A stretch of 8,641 nucleotides of DNA from Candidatus Parvarchaeota archaeon (GTDB taxonomy: Archaea; Nanobdellota; Nanobdellia; Parvarchaeales; Parvarchaeaceae), in NCBI GenBank assembly GCA_023378805.1, contig JAMCSQ010000049.1:1-8641 (forward strand), written 5' to 3'. Within the stretch, counting starts at the first letter, position 1. Every line of letters starts with the position of its first letter. The notes under the pieces were generated by a model that ran no database searches, was not told the origin of the DNA, and saw only the letters and a program-made list of their open reading frames with translations. A program made the position numbers and the translations under genes. Of this stretch, positions 1-5,677 are shown piece by piece.

Positions 1-669
1 TCCATAAAGCTGTCAAATGCTAATAGAAGAACTTTCTATAAATTAAGGAAATGGCAGCCAAGAATATCTACTGCATATGAAAGAAATTTAAAGTTTGCAC
101 TTACAGAACTAAGGCATGCTAGCAATCGTTTGCACGTTTCAAATATAATACAGGAAGAAGCAGCGAAAATGTATCGAGAGGCAATAACAAGAAGATTAGT
201 AAGAGGTAGATCAATGGAAAGCGTAATTGCCGGAGCTCTTTATGCTGCAGCAAGAAAGCATAACAGACCGATAACATTAGATGAAATATCAGATACTTTT
301 GAGGTAGAAAGAAAAGAAGTTGGAAAGGCATACAGATTGCTTTGTAGAGAATTAGGAATAAAAATATTGCCCACATCACCAAGCGATTACATCTATAAAT
401 TTGCTTCAGAGTTAGGGGTTTCGAATAAAACCGTTTCTGATGCGGTAAAACTACTTAAAGAAGCAGAGGACAAAGGGCTTACGAGTGGTAAGGGCCCGAT
501 GGGTATAGCGGCTGCAGTGCTTTACGTTGCGACTCTCATAAACAAAGAAAAGAAGACACAGAGAGATGCTGCAAAGGCCGCAGGTATAACAGAAGTAACA
601 ATAAGAAACAGGTACAAGGAACTTTATAAGGTTTTAAACCTTAAAGAAAGATTTAAGATAGACGATTAA
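1..669 (+). CDS. tfb: Transcription initiation factor B (TFB), 3' part, 5' end outside window
   Basis: This is archaeal TFB (TFIIB homologue). It binds the TBP-TATA complex and the BRE element and recruits RNA polymerase. The reading frame is open from base 1, and 222 codons are visible. They begin in the linker before the core (YKLRKWQPRIS, about residues 12-22), followed by two cyclin-like repeats at about 25-115 and 120-215. Family hallmarks are RGRSMESVIAGALYAAAR in the first repeat and the BRE-reading helix-turn-helix (TQRDAAKAAGITEVTIRNRY) in the second. The N-terminal zinc ribbon and B-reader, normally about 90-100 residues, must lie upstream of the window. The TTG at 130 is inside the first cyclin repeat and is not a plausible start. 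The next gene begins 32 bp downstream with its own TATA box, so tfb is probably transcribed separately. The family call is very secure; whether it is the only TFB cannot be judged here. Confidence 0.97.
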   Translation, partial: SIKLSNANRRTFYKLRKWQPRISTAYERNLKFALTELRHASNRLHVSNIIQEEAAKMYREAITRRLVRGRSMESVIAGALYAAARKHNRPITLDEISDTFEVERKEVGKAYRLLCRELGIKILPTSPSDYIYKFASELGVSNKTVSDAVKLLKEAEDKGLTSGKGPMGIAAAVLYVATLINKEKKTQRDAAKAAGITEVTIRNRYKELYKVLNLKERFKIDD

Positions 670-676
670 ATCAGCA

Positions 677-684
677 TATAAAAA
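677..684 (+). promoter_or_regulatory. TATA box for trm1, leaderless mRNA likely
   Basis: The octamer TATAAAAA lies in the 32-bp gap after tfb. Its centre is about 22 nt before the trm1 ATG at 702. Archaeal transcription usually starts about 22-27 nt downstream of the TATA box, so the mRNA would begin at or next to the start codon. No Shine-Dalgarno sequence is visible before 702, which agrees with a leaderless transcript. Confidence 0.6.
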
Positions 685-701
685 TCTTATTAAACACTTG
701 T

Positions 702-1784
702 ATGCCTTTTTATTATATGGATTTTTTTAAAGAAGGCAAAGTAAAGTTCTTTGCAGAAGATAAGCAGCTAAAAAAAGCAGAGGTGTTCTTTAATCCAAAG
801 AGAAAGTTTGACAGAGATCTAAACGTTCTTCTTGTTAGTTCTTTAATGCATAAAAATTCATCAGGTTTAGAGTTGTTTTCAGGAAGCGGAGTTCGTGGTT
901 TAAGGCTCTGTATCGAAACAGGAAAGTTTTCAGTATTTGCTTTCAACGATATAAAATCTAAGGAAATCGTTGAAAAAAACCTACAGGCAAACAGAGGAAA
1001 ACTTTTAAAAATTGATAAAAAAGTAACTGGCTTCGATTCAGCATCCTTTGAAACCAGCAAAAAATATGATTATATAGATATAGATCCATTCGGTTCTCCG
1101 GTTTTTTATCTTAATTCTGCACTTAAGCTGTTAAAGAAAGAGGGTATACTTGCGGTGAGCGCAACCGATACAGCGGCGCTTATGGGCAGTGCACAGAAGG
1201 CCTGCATGCGCAAATATGGATCGGTTTCACTTAAGACGGCCTATAGTAATGAGCTAAGTATACGGATACTTATAAAAAAGGTAATAGAAGAAGCGGCAGT
1301 TCATTCAATTAAACTTCTTCCATTACTGTTCAATTTTGAAGGTAATTTTTTGAGGATATATCTTAAGTCAATTGCTTCTAATGTAAAAGAAAGGATAGGA
1401 TATGCATATCAGTGCAGCAAGTGCCCTTCCAGACAGATAAAAGAAGAAGCTAAATGCAGTTACTGCGGATCCAAGACGCATAGGATGGGAAAGCTATGGC
1501 TTGGGCCTTTATACAGCAAAAAACACGTAATAAAAATGCTTTCTGCCTTAAATAGGGGTACTTTGGATTTTCCAGAGGATTCCATTCTAAAACTATCGGA
1601 TTACCTTACAAGGCTTTCAAAGGAATTAGATGTTTTCTCTTATTATACTACAAGCCAACTATCTTCCTTTTTAAAACAGCCTGAATTTAGTATATCAAGA
1701 TTTAAAGATAAAACAGTGTTATCTCCAAAAGGCTTTAGGATTGCAAGCAGCTTCTCTGACTTTTTGAATAATGGTTTAGAATGA
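702..1784 (+). CDS. trm1: tRNA (guanine26-N2)-dimethyltransferase Trm1
   Basis: This enzyme transfers one or two methyl groups from S-adenosylmethionine to N2 of G26, at the D-arm/anticodon-arm junction of tRNA. The 360-aa product is close to the usual archaeal length of about 380. In order it shows the N-terminal EGK...FFNP...DRDL signature (residues 11-40), SAM motif I ELFSGSGVRGLR (56-67), an acidic motif ND (82-83), the catalytic DIDPFGSP (126-133), the family block ATDTAALMG...CMRKYG (154-173) and a C-terminal zinc site C238/C241/C252/C255, followed by GKLWLGPLYSK (263-273). The first ATG is chosen because it sits correctly for the TATA box at 677-684; the internal Met6 would leave an unexplained leader. 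The loop that in relatives commonly reads PLLS...DHYxR is here PLLFNFEGNFLR (207-218), a modest divergence. The gene ends immediately beside the converging L35Ae gene. Confidence 0.96.
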   Translation: MPFYYMDFFKEGKVKFFAEDKQLKKAEVFFNPKRKFDRDLNVLLVSSLMHKNSSGLELFSGSGVRGLRLCIETGKFSVFAFNDIKSKEIVEKNLQANRGKLLKIDKKVTGFDSASFETSKKYDYIDIDPFGSPVFYLNSALKLLKKEGILAVSATDTAALMGSAQKACMRKYGSVSLKTAYSNELSIRILIKKVIEEAAVHSIKLLPLLFNFEGNFLRIYLKSIASNVKERIGYAYQCSKCPSRQIKEEAKCSYCGSKTHRMGKLWLGPLYSKKHVIKMLSALNRGTLDFPEDSILKLSDYLTRLSKELDVFSYYTTSQLSSFLKQPEFSISRFKDKTVLSPKGFRIASSFSDFLNNGLE

Positions 1785-2036
1785 TTAAGAAAGTTTTATA
1801 TCTTGATTCATTGCCTGGCCGGGTAATCCTCTTCTGAACCTTATTATTACTTTTCCTCTTCCTCCATGGGCTTTTACTATCACACCCTTTATTGATGACT
1901 TAGAGAATGCAATCTCAACTTTTTTGCCGATGAATTTTTTGGCTTCTTCTCTGTTGTTTACTTTGTCTATGCTGGCTATTGCCTGATTTACCTTCTGCGT
2001 CTTTCTTCCTCTCCTATAAGATAATAGTTTTGCCAT
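1785..2036 (-). CDS. rpl35ae: Ribosomal protein L35Ae (eL33)
   Basis: This is a large-subunit ribosomal protein shared by archaea and eukaryotes. The 83-aa product is about the usual archaeal length. It carries LSYRRGRKTQ near the N-terminus (residues 5-14), NNREEAKKFIGKKVE in the middle (27-41), and the diagnostic end HGGRGKVIIRFRRGLPGQA (57-75), all matching the small beta-barrel of the family. The first beta strand is slightly shorter than in Pyrococcus-type sequences. The ATG (2034-2036) follows the upstream gene's stop after one base, and a strong GGAGG lies six bases before it, inside the upstream gene. It is therefore the second, translationally coupled gene of an operon with the nucleotidyltransferase/HEPN-like protein. 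Its stop codon is flush with the trm1 stop on the other strand. Confidence 0.95.
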   Translation of the reverse strand: MAKLLSYRRGRKTQKVNQAIASIDKVNNREEAKKFIGKKVEIAFSKSSIKGVIVKAHGGRGKVIIRFRRGLPGQAMNQDIKLS

Positions 2037-2037
2037 A

Positions 2038-3123
2038 TCATTCCTCCTTTTGCATGTATTTATCCTTTATTTCTTTGTCCGTTTGCTTTAATAAATCCTT
2101 GTCTATTATCGGTTTTGTTTCTCCCTTCTTTTCTCTAAGTTTTTCTATTATGGACGTTATCTTTTCTACAATGTATTTACTGTCTTTAAGCTTTTTGTCG
2201 AAATCCTCACCAGTTATCTCCTTTACCTCACCATGGTCTATTCTCTTGAACCATTTTACTATCTCATCTACTTTTTCTATGTCTTGATGTGTAAGTACTT
2301 TCTCCTTTGCAACTGCTATATCTTCAAGCTCCTTTGCAACCTGCTTTGGTACAGGTGGTAGGTAACCGTATTCCATAAGCAAAGCCTGACCAGCTGCTAC
2401 TACCGAATTATAAAGGTCTAAGCTTAGTTTTGTGGTTAATACATTTTCAGCAAGCATTAACAATCCTTCTGCGTTCTCCACATTTGCATTTATTGATTCT
2501 ACTGTAGGTATTATATTTCCAGTCTTGTAAAGCATCTGTATTGGAACAAAGAAACCCGTATCATAAACTGCTACTCCGTCCCTTAATAAAGTAAGTATAA
2601 CCGGGTTTGGTTTTATTATCGAAGCCCAGAACTCGGATAAAGGATATGCCTGTGCGTGTATTTTATCTGAAAAATCCCTTGCTATCTCAGCCATCTTTGC
2701 GAACAATCTGTCTCTCAGCTGTTCAAGGGTAAATTTTTGTATATCAGTGTCATCTACTATAAATGCAACGTCTATGTCAGAAGTATTTGTCATACCAGTT
2801 TTCGTCTTTGAACTTCCGAATACAACAATCGATTTTATATATCTTCTAAAAAGGCTTAAAACCCTCAGAAAATATGCTCTTATAGAATTTGCATCTTTTG
2901 AAGGGAGTACTTTATTCAAAACATCAAAAGATAGACCTGCAAGTTGTCCAGGAGGCTCTACTGACTCAGCATTCTCACCTTCTCCGATCTCTAGACCTAT
3001 AAACGACCCCATATAATCTACTCTTTCATTCAGCTCATCTATTTTTGACGATAGTGCGTCTATTGTTGAAAAAAGCTTATTTAAAGTCGCTTCTATTGGA
3101 TTTATGTTCTCAGTTTGATGCAT
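2038..3123 (-). CDS. MNT-type nucleotidyltransferase fused to a HEPN-like domain
   Basis: The product is 361 aa, with no signal peptide or membrane span. Residues 10-40 form a probable coiled coil. Residues 80-190 form a minimal nucleotidyltransferase (polymerase beta fold) with the signature VVFGSS (100-105) and SDIDV (115-119). G103-S104 bind nucleotide triphosphate, and D116 and D118 are the metal-binding acids. The usual third acid, expected near HAQAY (156-160), is not evident. LLRDGVAVYD (179-188) closes the domain as in MNT proteins. Residues about 213-300 resemble HEPN domains (AGQALLMEYGYLPPVPKQV, 244-262), but the RNase motif R-x4-6-H is absent. A charged tail ends the protein. MNT and HEPN are usually separate toxin-antitoxin partners; here they are one chain, co-transcribed with a ribosomal protein gene, so a housekeeping or regulatory role is as likely as toxin-antitoxin. 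The substrate is unknown. The start is supported by the Shine-Dalgarno site at 3127-3132. Confidence 0.82.
   Translation of the reverse strand: MHQTENINPIEATLNKLFSTIDALSSKIDELNERVDYMGSFIGLEIGEGENAESVEPPGQLAGLSFDVLNKVLPSKDANSIRAYFLRVLSLFRRYIKSIVVFGSSKTKTGMTNTSDIDVAFIVDDTDIQKFTLEQLRDRLFAKMAEIARDFSDKIHAQAYPLSEFWASIIKPNPVILTLLRDGVAVYDTGFFVPIQMLYKTGNIIPTVESINANVENAEGLLMLAENVLTTKLSLDLYNSVVAAGQALLMEYGYLPPVPKQVAKELEDIAVAKEKVLTHQDIEKVDEIVKWFKRIDHGEVKEITGEDFDKKLKDSKYIVEKITSIIEKLREKKGETKPIIDKDLLKQTDKEIKDKYMQKEE
2043..2047 (-). promoter_or_regulatory. Shine-Dalgarno site for the L35Ae gene
   Basis: Read on the minus strand, GGAGG followed by AATGAT and then ATG gives an ideal spacing of six bases. The site lies within the last codons of the upstream nucleotidyltransferase gene. 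This fits ribosome re-initiation or coupling within one mRNA and supports the ATG at 2036 as the real start. Confidence 0.7.
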
Positions 3124-3126
3124 ATT

Positions 3127-3132
3127 ACCTCC
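3127..3132 (-). promoter_or_regulatory. Shine-Dalgarno site for the nucleotidyltransferase gene
   Basis: The minus strand reads GGAGGT, then AAT, then ATG. This is a full match to the archaeal anti-Shine-Dalgarno sequence, with a rather short spacing. It fixes the start at 3123. This is the only transcript in the window whose first gene has a leader with a ribosome binding site rather than a leaderless start. Confidence 0.65.
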
Positions 3133-3156
3133 ATTTATGTGTTTATGAATCTGATT

Positions 3157-3164
3157 ATTTATAA
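3157..3164 (-). promoter_or_regulatory. TATA box for the nucleotidyltransferase-L35Ae operon
   Basis: TTATAAAT on the minus strand is preceded by the purine-rich CAAAGGC, which could serve as BRE. The box is 34-41 nt before the ATG, so transcription would start near 3135 and give a leader of about 12 nt that contains the GGAGGT. A second identical core lies further upstream at about 3202-3209 and could be an alternative promoter. Confidence 0.55.
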
Positions 3165-3250
3165 GCCTTTGCTAAATTTTATGTTTTATTACCTTTTTAG
3201 TTATTTATAATAATAGTTTTTACTTTTTAAAGTCAATTCATGTAACAATA

Positions 3251-3257
3251 TTTAAAT
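3251..3257 (+). promoter_or_regulatory. TATA-like box for the 575-aa gene and mini-membrane-protein cluster
   Basis: TTTAAAT lies 22-28 nt before the ATG at 3279, the spacing expected for a leaderless archaeal transcript. No Shine-Dalgarno sequence precedes 3279. It is the only visible promoter before the five tightly packed genes up to 5645, so it probably drives all of them. The match to a TATA consensus is moderate. Confidence 0.5.
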
Positions 3258-3278
3258 TAGCAGTATCTAATAAGACTT

Positions 3279-5006
3279 ATGAACATACGAGAAGTAAGCG
3301 CAATAACAAAGAAATTAAAAGGACCACAAACTAATCTTGCTACTGTAAATGACTGGATAAATGAGCTTGAAGCCAGGGCTTCAGGCACAGAGTCCCATTA
3401 CAGAGGGGAGATAGACTTCAGATATTCATCTAGTGAAGAAATACCTAATCCAGGGTTTATAGGTAATCCTTCAGGCTATCAATTCACCAGGGACATATTA
3501 AAAAGATATCACTTTCAGCCAGAATACTATTCAGTGACACAGATGTTCGCTGCTCTTGGGTATAGAAGCCTTAAAACGGCAGAAACAATAGATCCTTCTG
3601 CTGTTTCAGGCTTGATGAATATGGTTTTCGAAAAAAGGAAAAATCTGCAGGATAGAGTAATGCAACTCCTTGGAAACATAAATACTGTTTTAAAGTCAAT
3701 TATAGCAATAATCTATGAACTCAAGGAGCTTGACAGAAATCTTTATTTGTATCGGGAATTAAAGGACAATGACAAGGAGAAGGCGGAAGCGGCCGAACTT
3801 GCGCTTAAAAGGGTATTTCTTGACAATGTTGATTCCAGGAAGGGAGGCGCGAGTCTTTCATCGCTTTCAAGATCACCTACACAGGGTCAGGGCGGTCCAG
3901 GTTTTATAGACATAATGTCTGTTTTTTATCAGGTTAAAAGCCTAAAAGACATCCAGAATATAGAAAGAAATGAGCAGTATAAAAATATCCTAAAAAATAG
4001 ATATATAGAGTATGAGAAGTGGAAGGAAATAAATGGTAATGATCTTAAGAATAGAAAGAGCCTGCTGCTCCAGTACCTTAAAAGCCAGATGGGTTCGTTT
4101 AATCTTTATGTTGACTGGTGCTCTACAGATCTTTCGCTGCTTTCAAGGATGGGCTTAGATACAGCTAAAAAGGCAGACGCATACCTTAGAGGGTCGGGAA
4201 AACCGGATATTTTCGAGAATGAAGTTTTCAAAGTAACAGTCATTGCTTATAGGCCTGTATATGCAGGAGAGTATGATGTAGAATATGCGAGGTTATTCAA
4301 AAGTAAGGGGCCAGAAATAATTATAAAGGCGGAACCAAAAAGCATAGCCGGAAATTTGATTTCGAGGGGCTATGAAGAGCATAACAGATCATTTATATAT
4401 AATAGACTTAAAAAATACGGGCCTCTTGTTATCGCAGCAATTAAAATACAGATGGACTTTAAGGAAAAACCGAGTAAAGAGCAGATACAGCCGCCCTATG
4501 AAGGTACTTTATATTTTCGTGGTTACCCTTACTGCTTTACACCAGAAGAATTTTATCTTTACAAAGGGGCACAGGCTGCGAAAATACAGAAAACAGTCTT
4601 TGCATCCGTAGATCAAGTAGTTTTTAATTCTCTTAATGTAATAAAAGAAGACCTGGATAAGTACGTTAAGGAGGCGGACGAGGAAGAAAAGAAGAACAAA
4701 GAGAAAAAGCCCCAGAAAGAATATGCCTTCATGGATATTTACAGGGCATTCAAGGATGACTTTGCGGGGATTTCAAAGTCATTTTCAGCAATCTCATCTG
4801 TTGAAAAACACAAGACCAAATTTTCGGAAGAGCAGGCAGAGATATATGAGATGCTTGTCAATGCAAAACGCTTTTCCTCAGCAAGCATTAAAGATGCAAT
4901 TGAAGTAGGGCTGTTTGTTTCAAATAAAGAGACAACCTATATATATGATGAATTAAAGAGGAGGGGCAGTCTGTTGAACTGGAAACCTCCTTTTTCGGTG
5001 AATTGA
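3279..5006 (+). CDS. Uncharacterised 575-aa helical protein with possible C-terminal winged helix
   Basis: I do not recognise this protein. It has no signal peptide and no membrane span, so it is probably cytosolic. The N-terminal 110 residues include an aromatic block (YYSVTQMFAALGYRSLKT, about 87-104). Residues about 113-175 are strongly helical and charged and may form a coiled coil. A Gly/Ser/Gln-rich linker at about 187-206 separates this from a mixed central region of about 210-460. This contains WCSTD near 280 and an aromatic stretch YFRGYPYCF near 411-419. A lysine/glutamate-rich linker (about 465-482) leads to the C-terminus. There, residues about 515-565 have the helix-helix-helix-plus-wing look of a winged helix (EIYEMLVNAKRFSS... 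to ELKRRGSLLNW). No ATPase Walker motif is visible. It is followed after two bases by four mini membrane proteins in the same direction, so it likely works with them, perhaps as their cytosolic partner. The start fits the TATA-like box. Coding status is certain; function is unknown. Confidence 0.85.
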   Translation: MNIREVSAITKKLKGPQTNLATVNDWINELEARASGTESHYRGEIDFRYSSSEEIPNPGFIGNPSGYQFTRDILKRYHFQPEYYSVTQMFAALGYRSLKTAETIDPSAVSGLMNMVFEKRKNLQDRVMQLLGNINTVLKSIIAIIYELKELDRNLYLYRELKDNDKEKAEAAELALKRVFLDNVDSRKGGASLSSLSRSPTQGQGGPGFIDIMSVFYQVKSLKDIQNIERNEQYKNILKNRYIEYEKWKEINGNDLKNRKSLLLQYLKSQMGSFNLYVDWCSTDLSLLSRMGLDTAKKADAYLRGSGKPDIFENEVFKVTVIAYRPVYAGEYDVEYARLFKSKGPEIIIKAEPKSIAGNLISRGYEEHNRSFIYNRLKKYGPLVIAAIKIQMDFKEKPSKEQIQPPYEGTLYFRGYPYCFTPEEFYLYKGAQAAKIQKTVFASVDQVVFNSLNVIKEDLDKYVKEADEEEKKNKEKKPQKEYAFMDIYRAFKDDFAGISKSFSAISSVEKHKTKFSEEQAEIYEMLVNAKRFSSASIKDAIEVGLFVSNKETTYIYDELKRRGSLLNWKPPFSVN

Positions 5007-5008
5007 TT

Positions 5009-5182
5009 ATGAACAGTAAGGGACAGATGCCAATAACGGAAATAATAGCTATAATTCTGGCAATAATAGTTTTGTTCGCAGGAATCATAATAGGTTTAAT
5101 ATTTACAGGAGCAGGTTCAACAATTGCAAAGGACATGACAAGCGTTTTTTCATTCAGTTGGCTTTACGGCAAGGGAATATGA
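5009..5182 (+). CDS. Mini membrane protein 1, pilin-like N-terminus (57 aa)
   Basis: This is a 57-aa single-span protein of unknown function. It starts two bases after the stop of the 575-aa gene and has a GGTGA ribosome-binding motif at 4997-5001, seven bases before the ATG. The N-terminus MNSKGQMPITE followed by about 20 hydrophobic residues (12-33) resembles an archaeal class III signal: positive KG, then Q, a polar stretch with E, then a hydrophobic helix. Cleavage after KG would put E at +6 instead of the common +5, so processing by a prepilin peptidase is uncertain. After the span comes an amphipathic segment AKDMTSVFS (40-48), similar to one in the fourth mini-protein. Its ATG-side frame is uninterrupted, and its stop overlaps the next start by four bases. 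It is short, but operon packing and the ribosome-binding motif support it. Confidence 0.7.
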   Translation: MNSKGQMPITEIIAIILAIIVLFAGIIIGLIFTGAGSTIAKDMTSVFSFSWLYGKGI

Positions 5183-5349
5183 ATGATAACGGCGTTGTAA
5201 GCGGCGTTTTTCTGTATATAATCCTAATAATAATAGGCATACTTTTGATAGTAATCTTTTTGGAGATTTTTACGCCATATAAGTTTACAGACCTTTTTAA
5301 GGCTTTTATATCAAAGTCAAATAGTTTAAATGTGAGTAGTTATGAATAA
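5179..5349 (+). CDS. Mini membrane protein 2 (56 aa)
   Basis: This is a 56-aa single-span protein of unknown function. The ATG at 5179 overlaps the previous stop in the classic ATGA arrangement, which I prefer over the in-frame TTG at 5158 that lies inside the preceding gene. The N-terminus MNDNGVVSG is short and polar. The hydrophobic segment runs from about 10 to 28 and is almost entirely Ile/Leu/Val. The remainder (29-56) begins EIFTPYKFTDLFKAF and ends in a Ser/Asn-rich tail. It lacks the KG of a class III signal, though the general shape is like its neighbours. AAGGGA just upstream is a weak ribosome-binding motif. Translation is probably coupled to mini-protein 1. Confidence 0.68.
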   Translation: MNDNGVVSGVFLYIILIIIGILLIVIFLEIFTPYKFTDLFKAFISKSNSLNVSSYE

Positions 5350-5482
5350 TAAAGGAGTTGAAAGTTACATTCTTCTGATAATAATAACGCTGATAGTTCT
5401 TATATTGATAATAATATTCTATTTATTCTTGTTCTCACCAAGCACAATACATAAACTTATACCGGCAGTTCCAAACATATAA
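5342..5482 (+). CDS. Mini membrane protein 3, pilin-like N-terminus (46 aa)
   Basis: This 46-aa protein overlaps the preceding gene by eight bases. The N-terminus MNNKGVESY followed by an uninterrupted hydrophobic run (about 10-31) resembles an archaeal class III signal with KG before the hydrophobic helix, here with E at +2 rather than +5. Only about 15 residues follow the span (SPSTIHKLIPAVPNI), so if it is pilin-like it would be little more than the helical core. GTGAG at 5332-5336, five bases before the ATG, is a plausible ribosome-binding motif. It is too short for many gene finders. Coding status rests on the start-stop packing, the ribosome-binding motif and the repeated one-span design of the four neighbours. 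Confidence 0.62.
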   Translation: MNNKGVESYILLIIITLIVLILIIIFYLFLFSPSTIHKLIPAVPNI

Positions 5483-5483
5483 C

Positions 5484-5645
5484 ATGGAATCAGTCTGGTT
5501 TTATGTTATAGCCGTTATATTGGGGATAACACTGCTTTTAGTCTATTTATTTTTGGTAGGTCCGGCAGCGCTTTCTAAGGACATATCTGGCTTTTTTTCG
5601 GGGATAAGTTCATCAATAATGGCAGGCTTTAAGAACGCATATTAA
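5484..5645 (+). CDS. Mini membrane protein 4 (53 aa)
   Basis: This 53-aa protein starts one base after the stop of mini-protein 3 (TAACATG). It has a very short N-terminus (MESVW), a hydrophobic span at about 6-25, and a 28-residue tail. The tail contains LSKDISGFFS (30-39), which matches the post-membrane segment of mini-protein 1 at K, D, F and S with conservative changes between. No class III signal is visible. No ribosome-binding motif is clear, so translation is probably coupled to the preceding gene. It is the last gene of the cluster: a new TATA box follows immediately, before gins51. Function is unknown. Confidence 0.64.
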   Translation: MESVWFYVIAVILGITLLLVYLFLVGPAALSKDISGFFSGISSSIMAGFKNAY

Positions 5646-5648
5646 CAT

Positions 5649-5656
5649 TTTTATAC
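5649..5656 (+). promoter_or_regulatory. TATA box for the gins51-hef pair
   Basis: TTTTATAC lies in the 32-bp gap between mini-protein 4 and gins51, its centre about 25 nt before the ATG at 5678. This predicts a leaderless mRNA. No Shine-Dalgarno sequence is seen before 5678. It suggests that replication genes are transcribed independently of the upstream membrane cluster, although read-through is possible. Confidence 0.5.
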
Positions 5657-5677
5657 TTTTGGCAGCTATTAGGGATT

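Noticed and set aside
130..669. A 179-aa TFB starting from TTG at 130
   Set aside because: The same frame is open to base 1 and encodes the TFB linker and first cyclin helix, so the TTG is internal and the gene is cut by the window edge.
1979..2287. Plus-strand reading frame of 102 aa opposite L35Ae and the nucleotidyltransferase
   Set aside because: It lies across two supported minus-strand genes and shows only low-complexity Ser/Phe/Leu sequence.
2038..3123. Classic two-gene MNT/HEPN toxin-antitoxin module
   Set aside because: There is a single reading frame holding both domains, the HEPN RNase motif is missing, and the partner gene in the operon is a ribosomal protein.
5158..5349. Longer form of mini-protein 2 starting at TTG 5158
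   Set aside because: It would overlap mini-protein 1 by 25 bases and start with a rare codon; the ATG at 5179 gives the common ATGA stop-start overlap.
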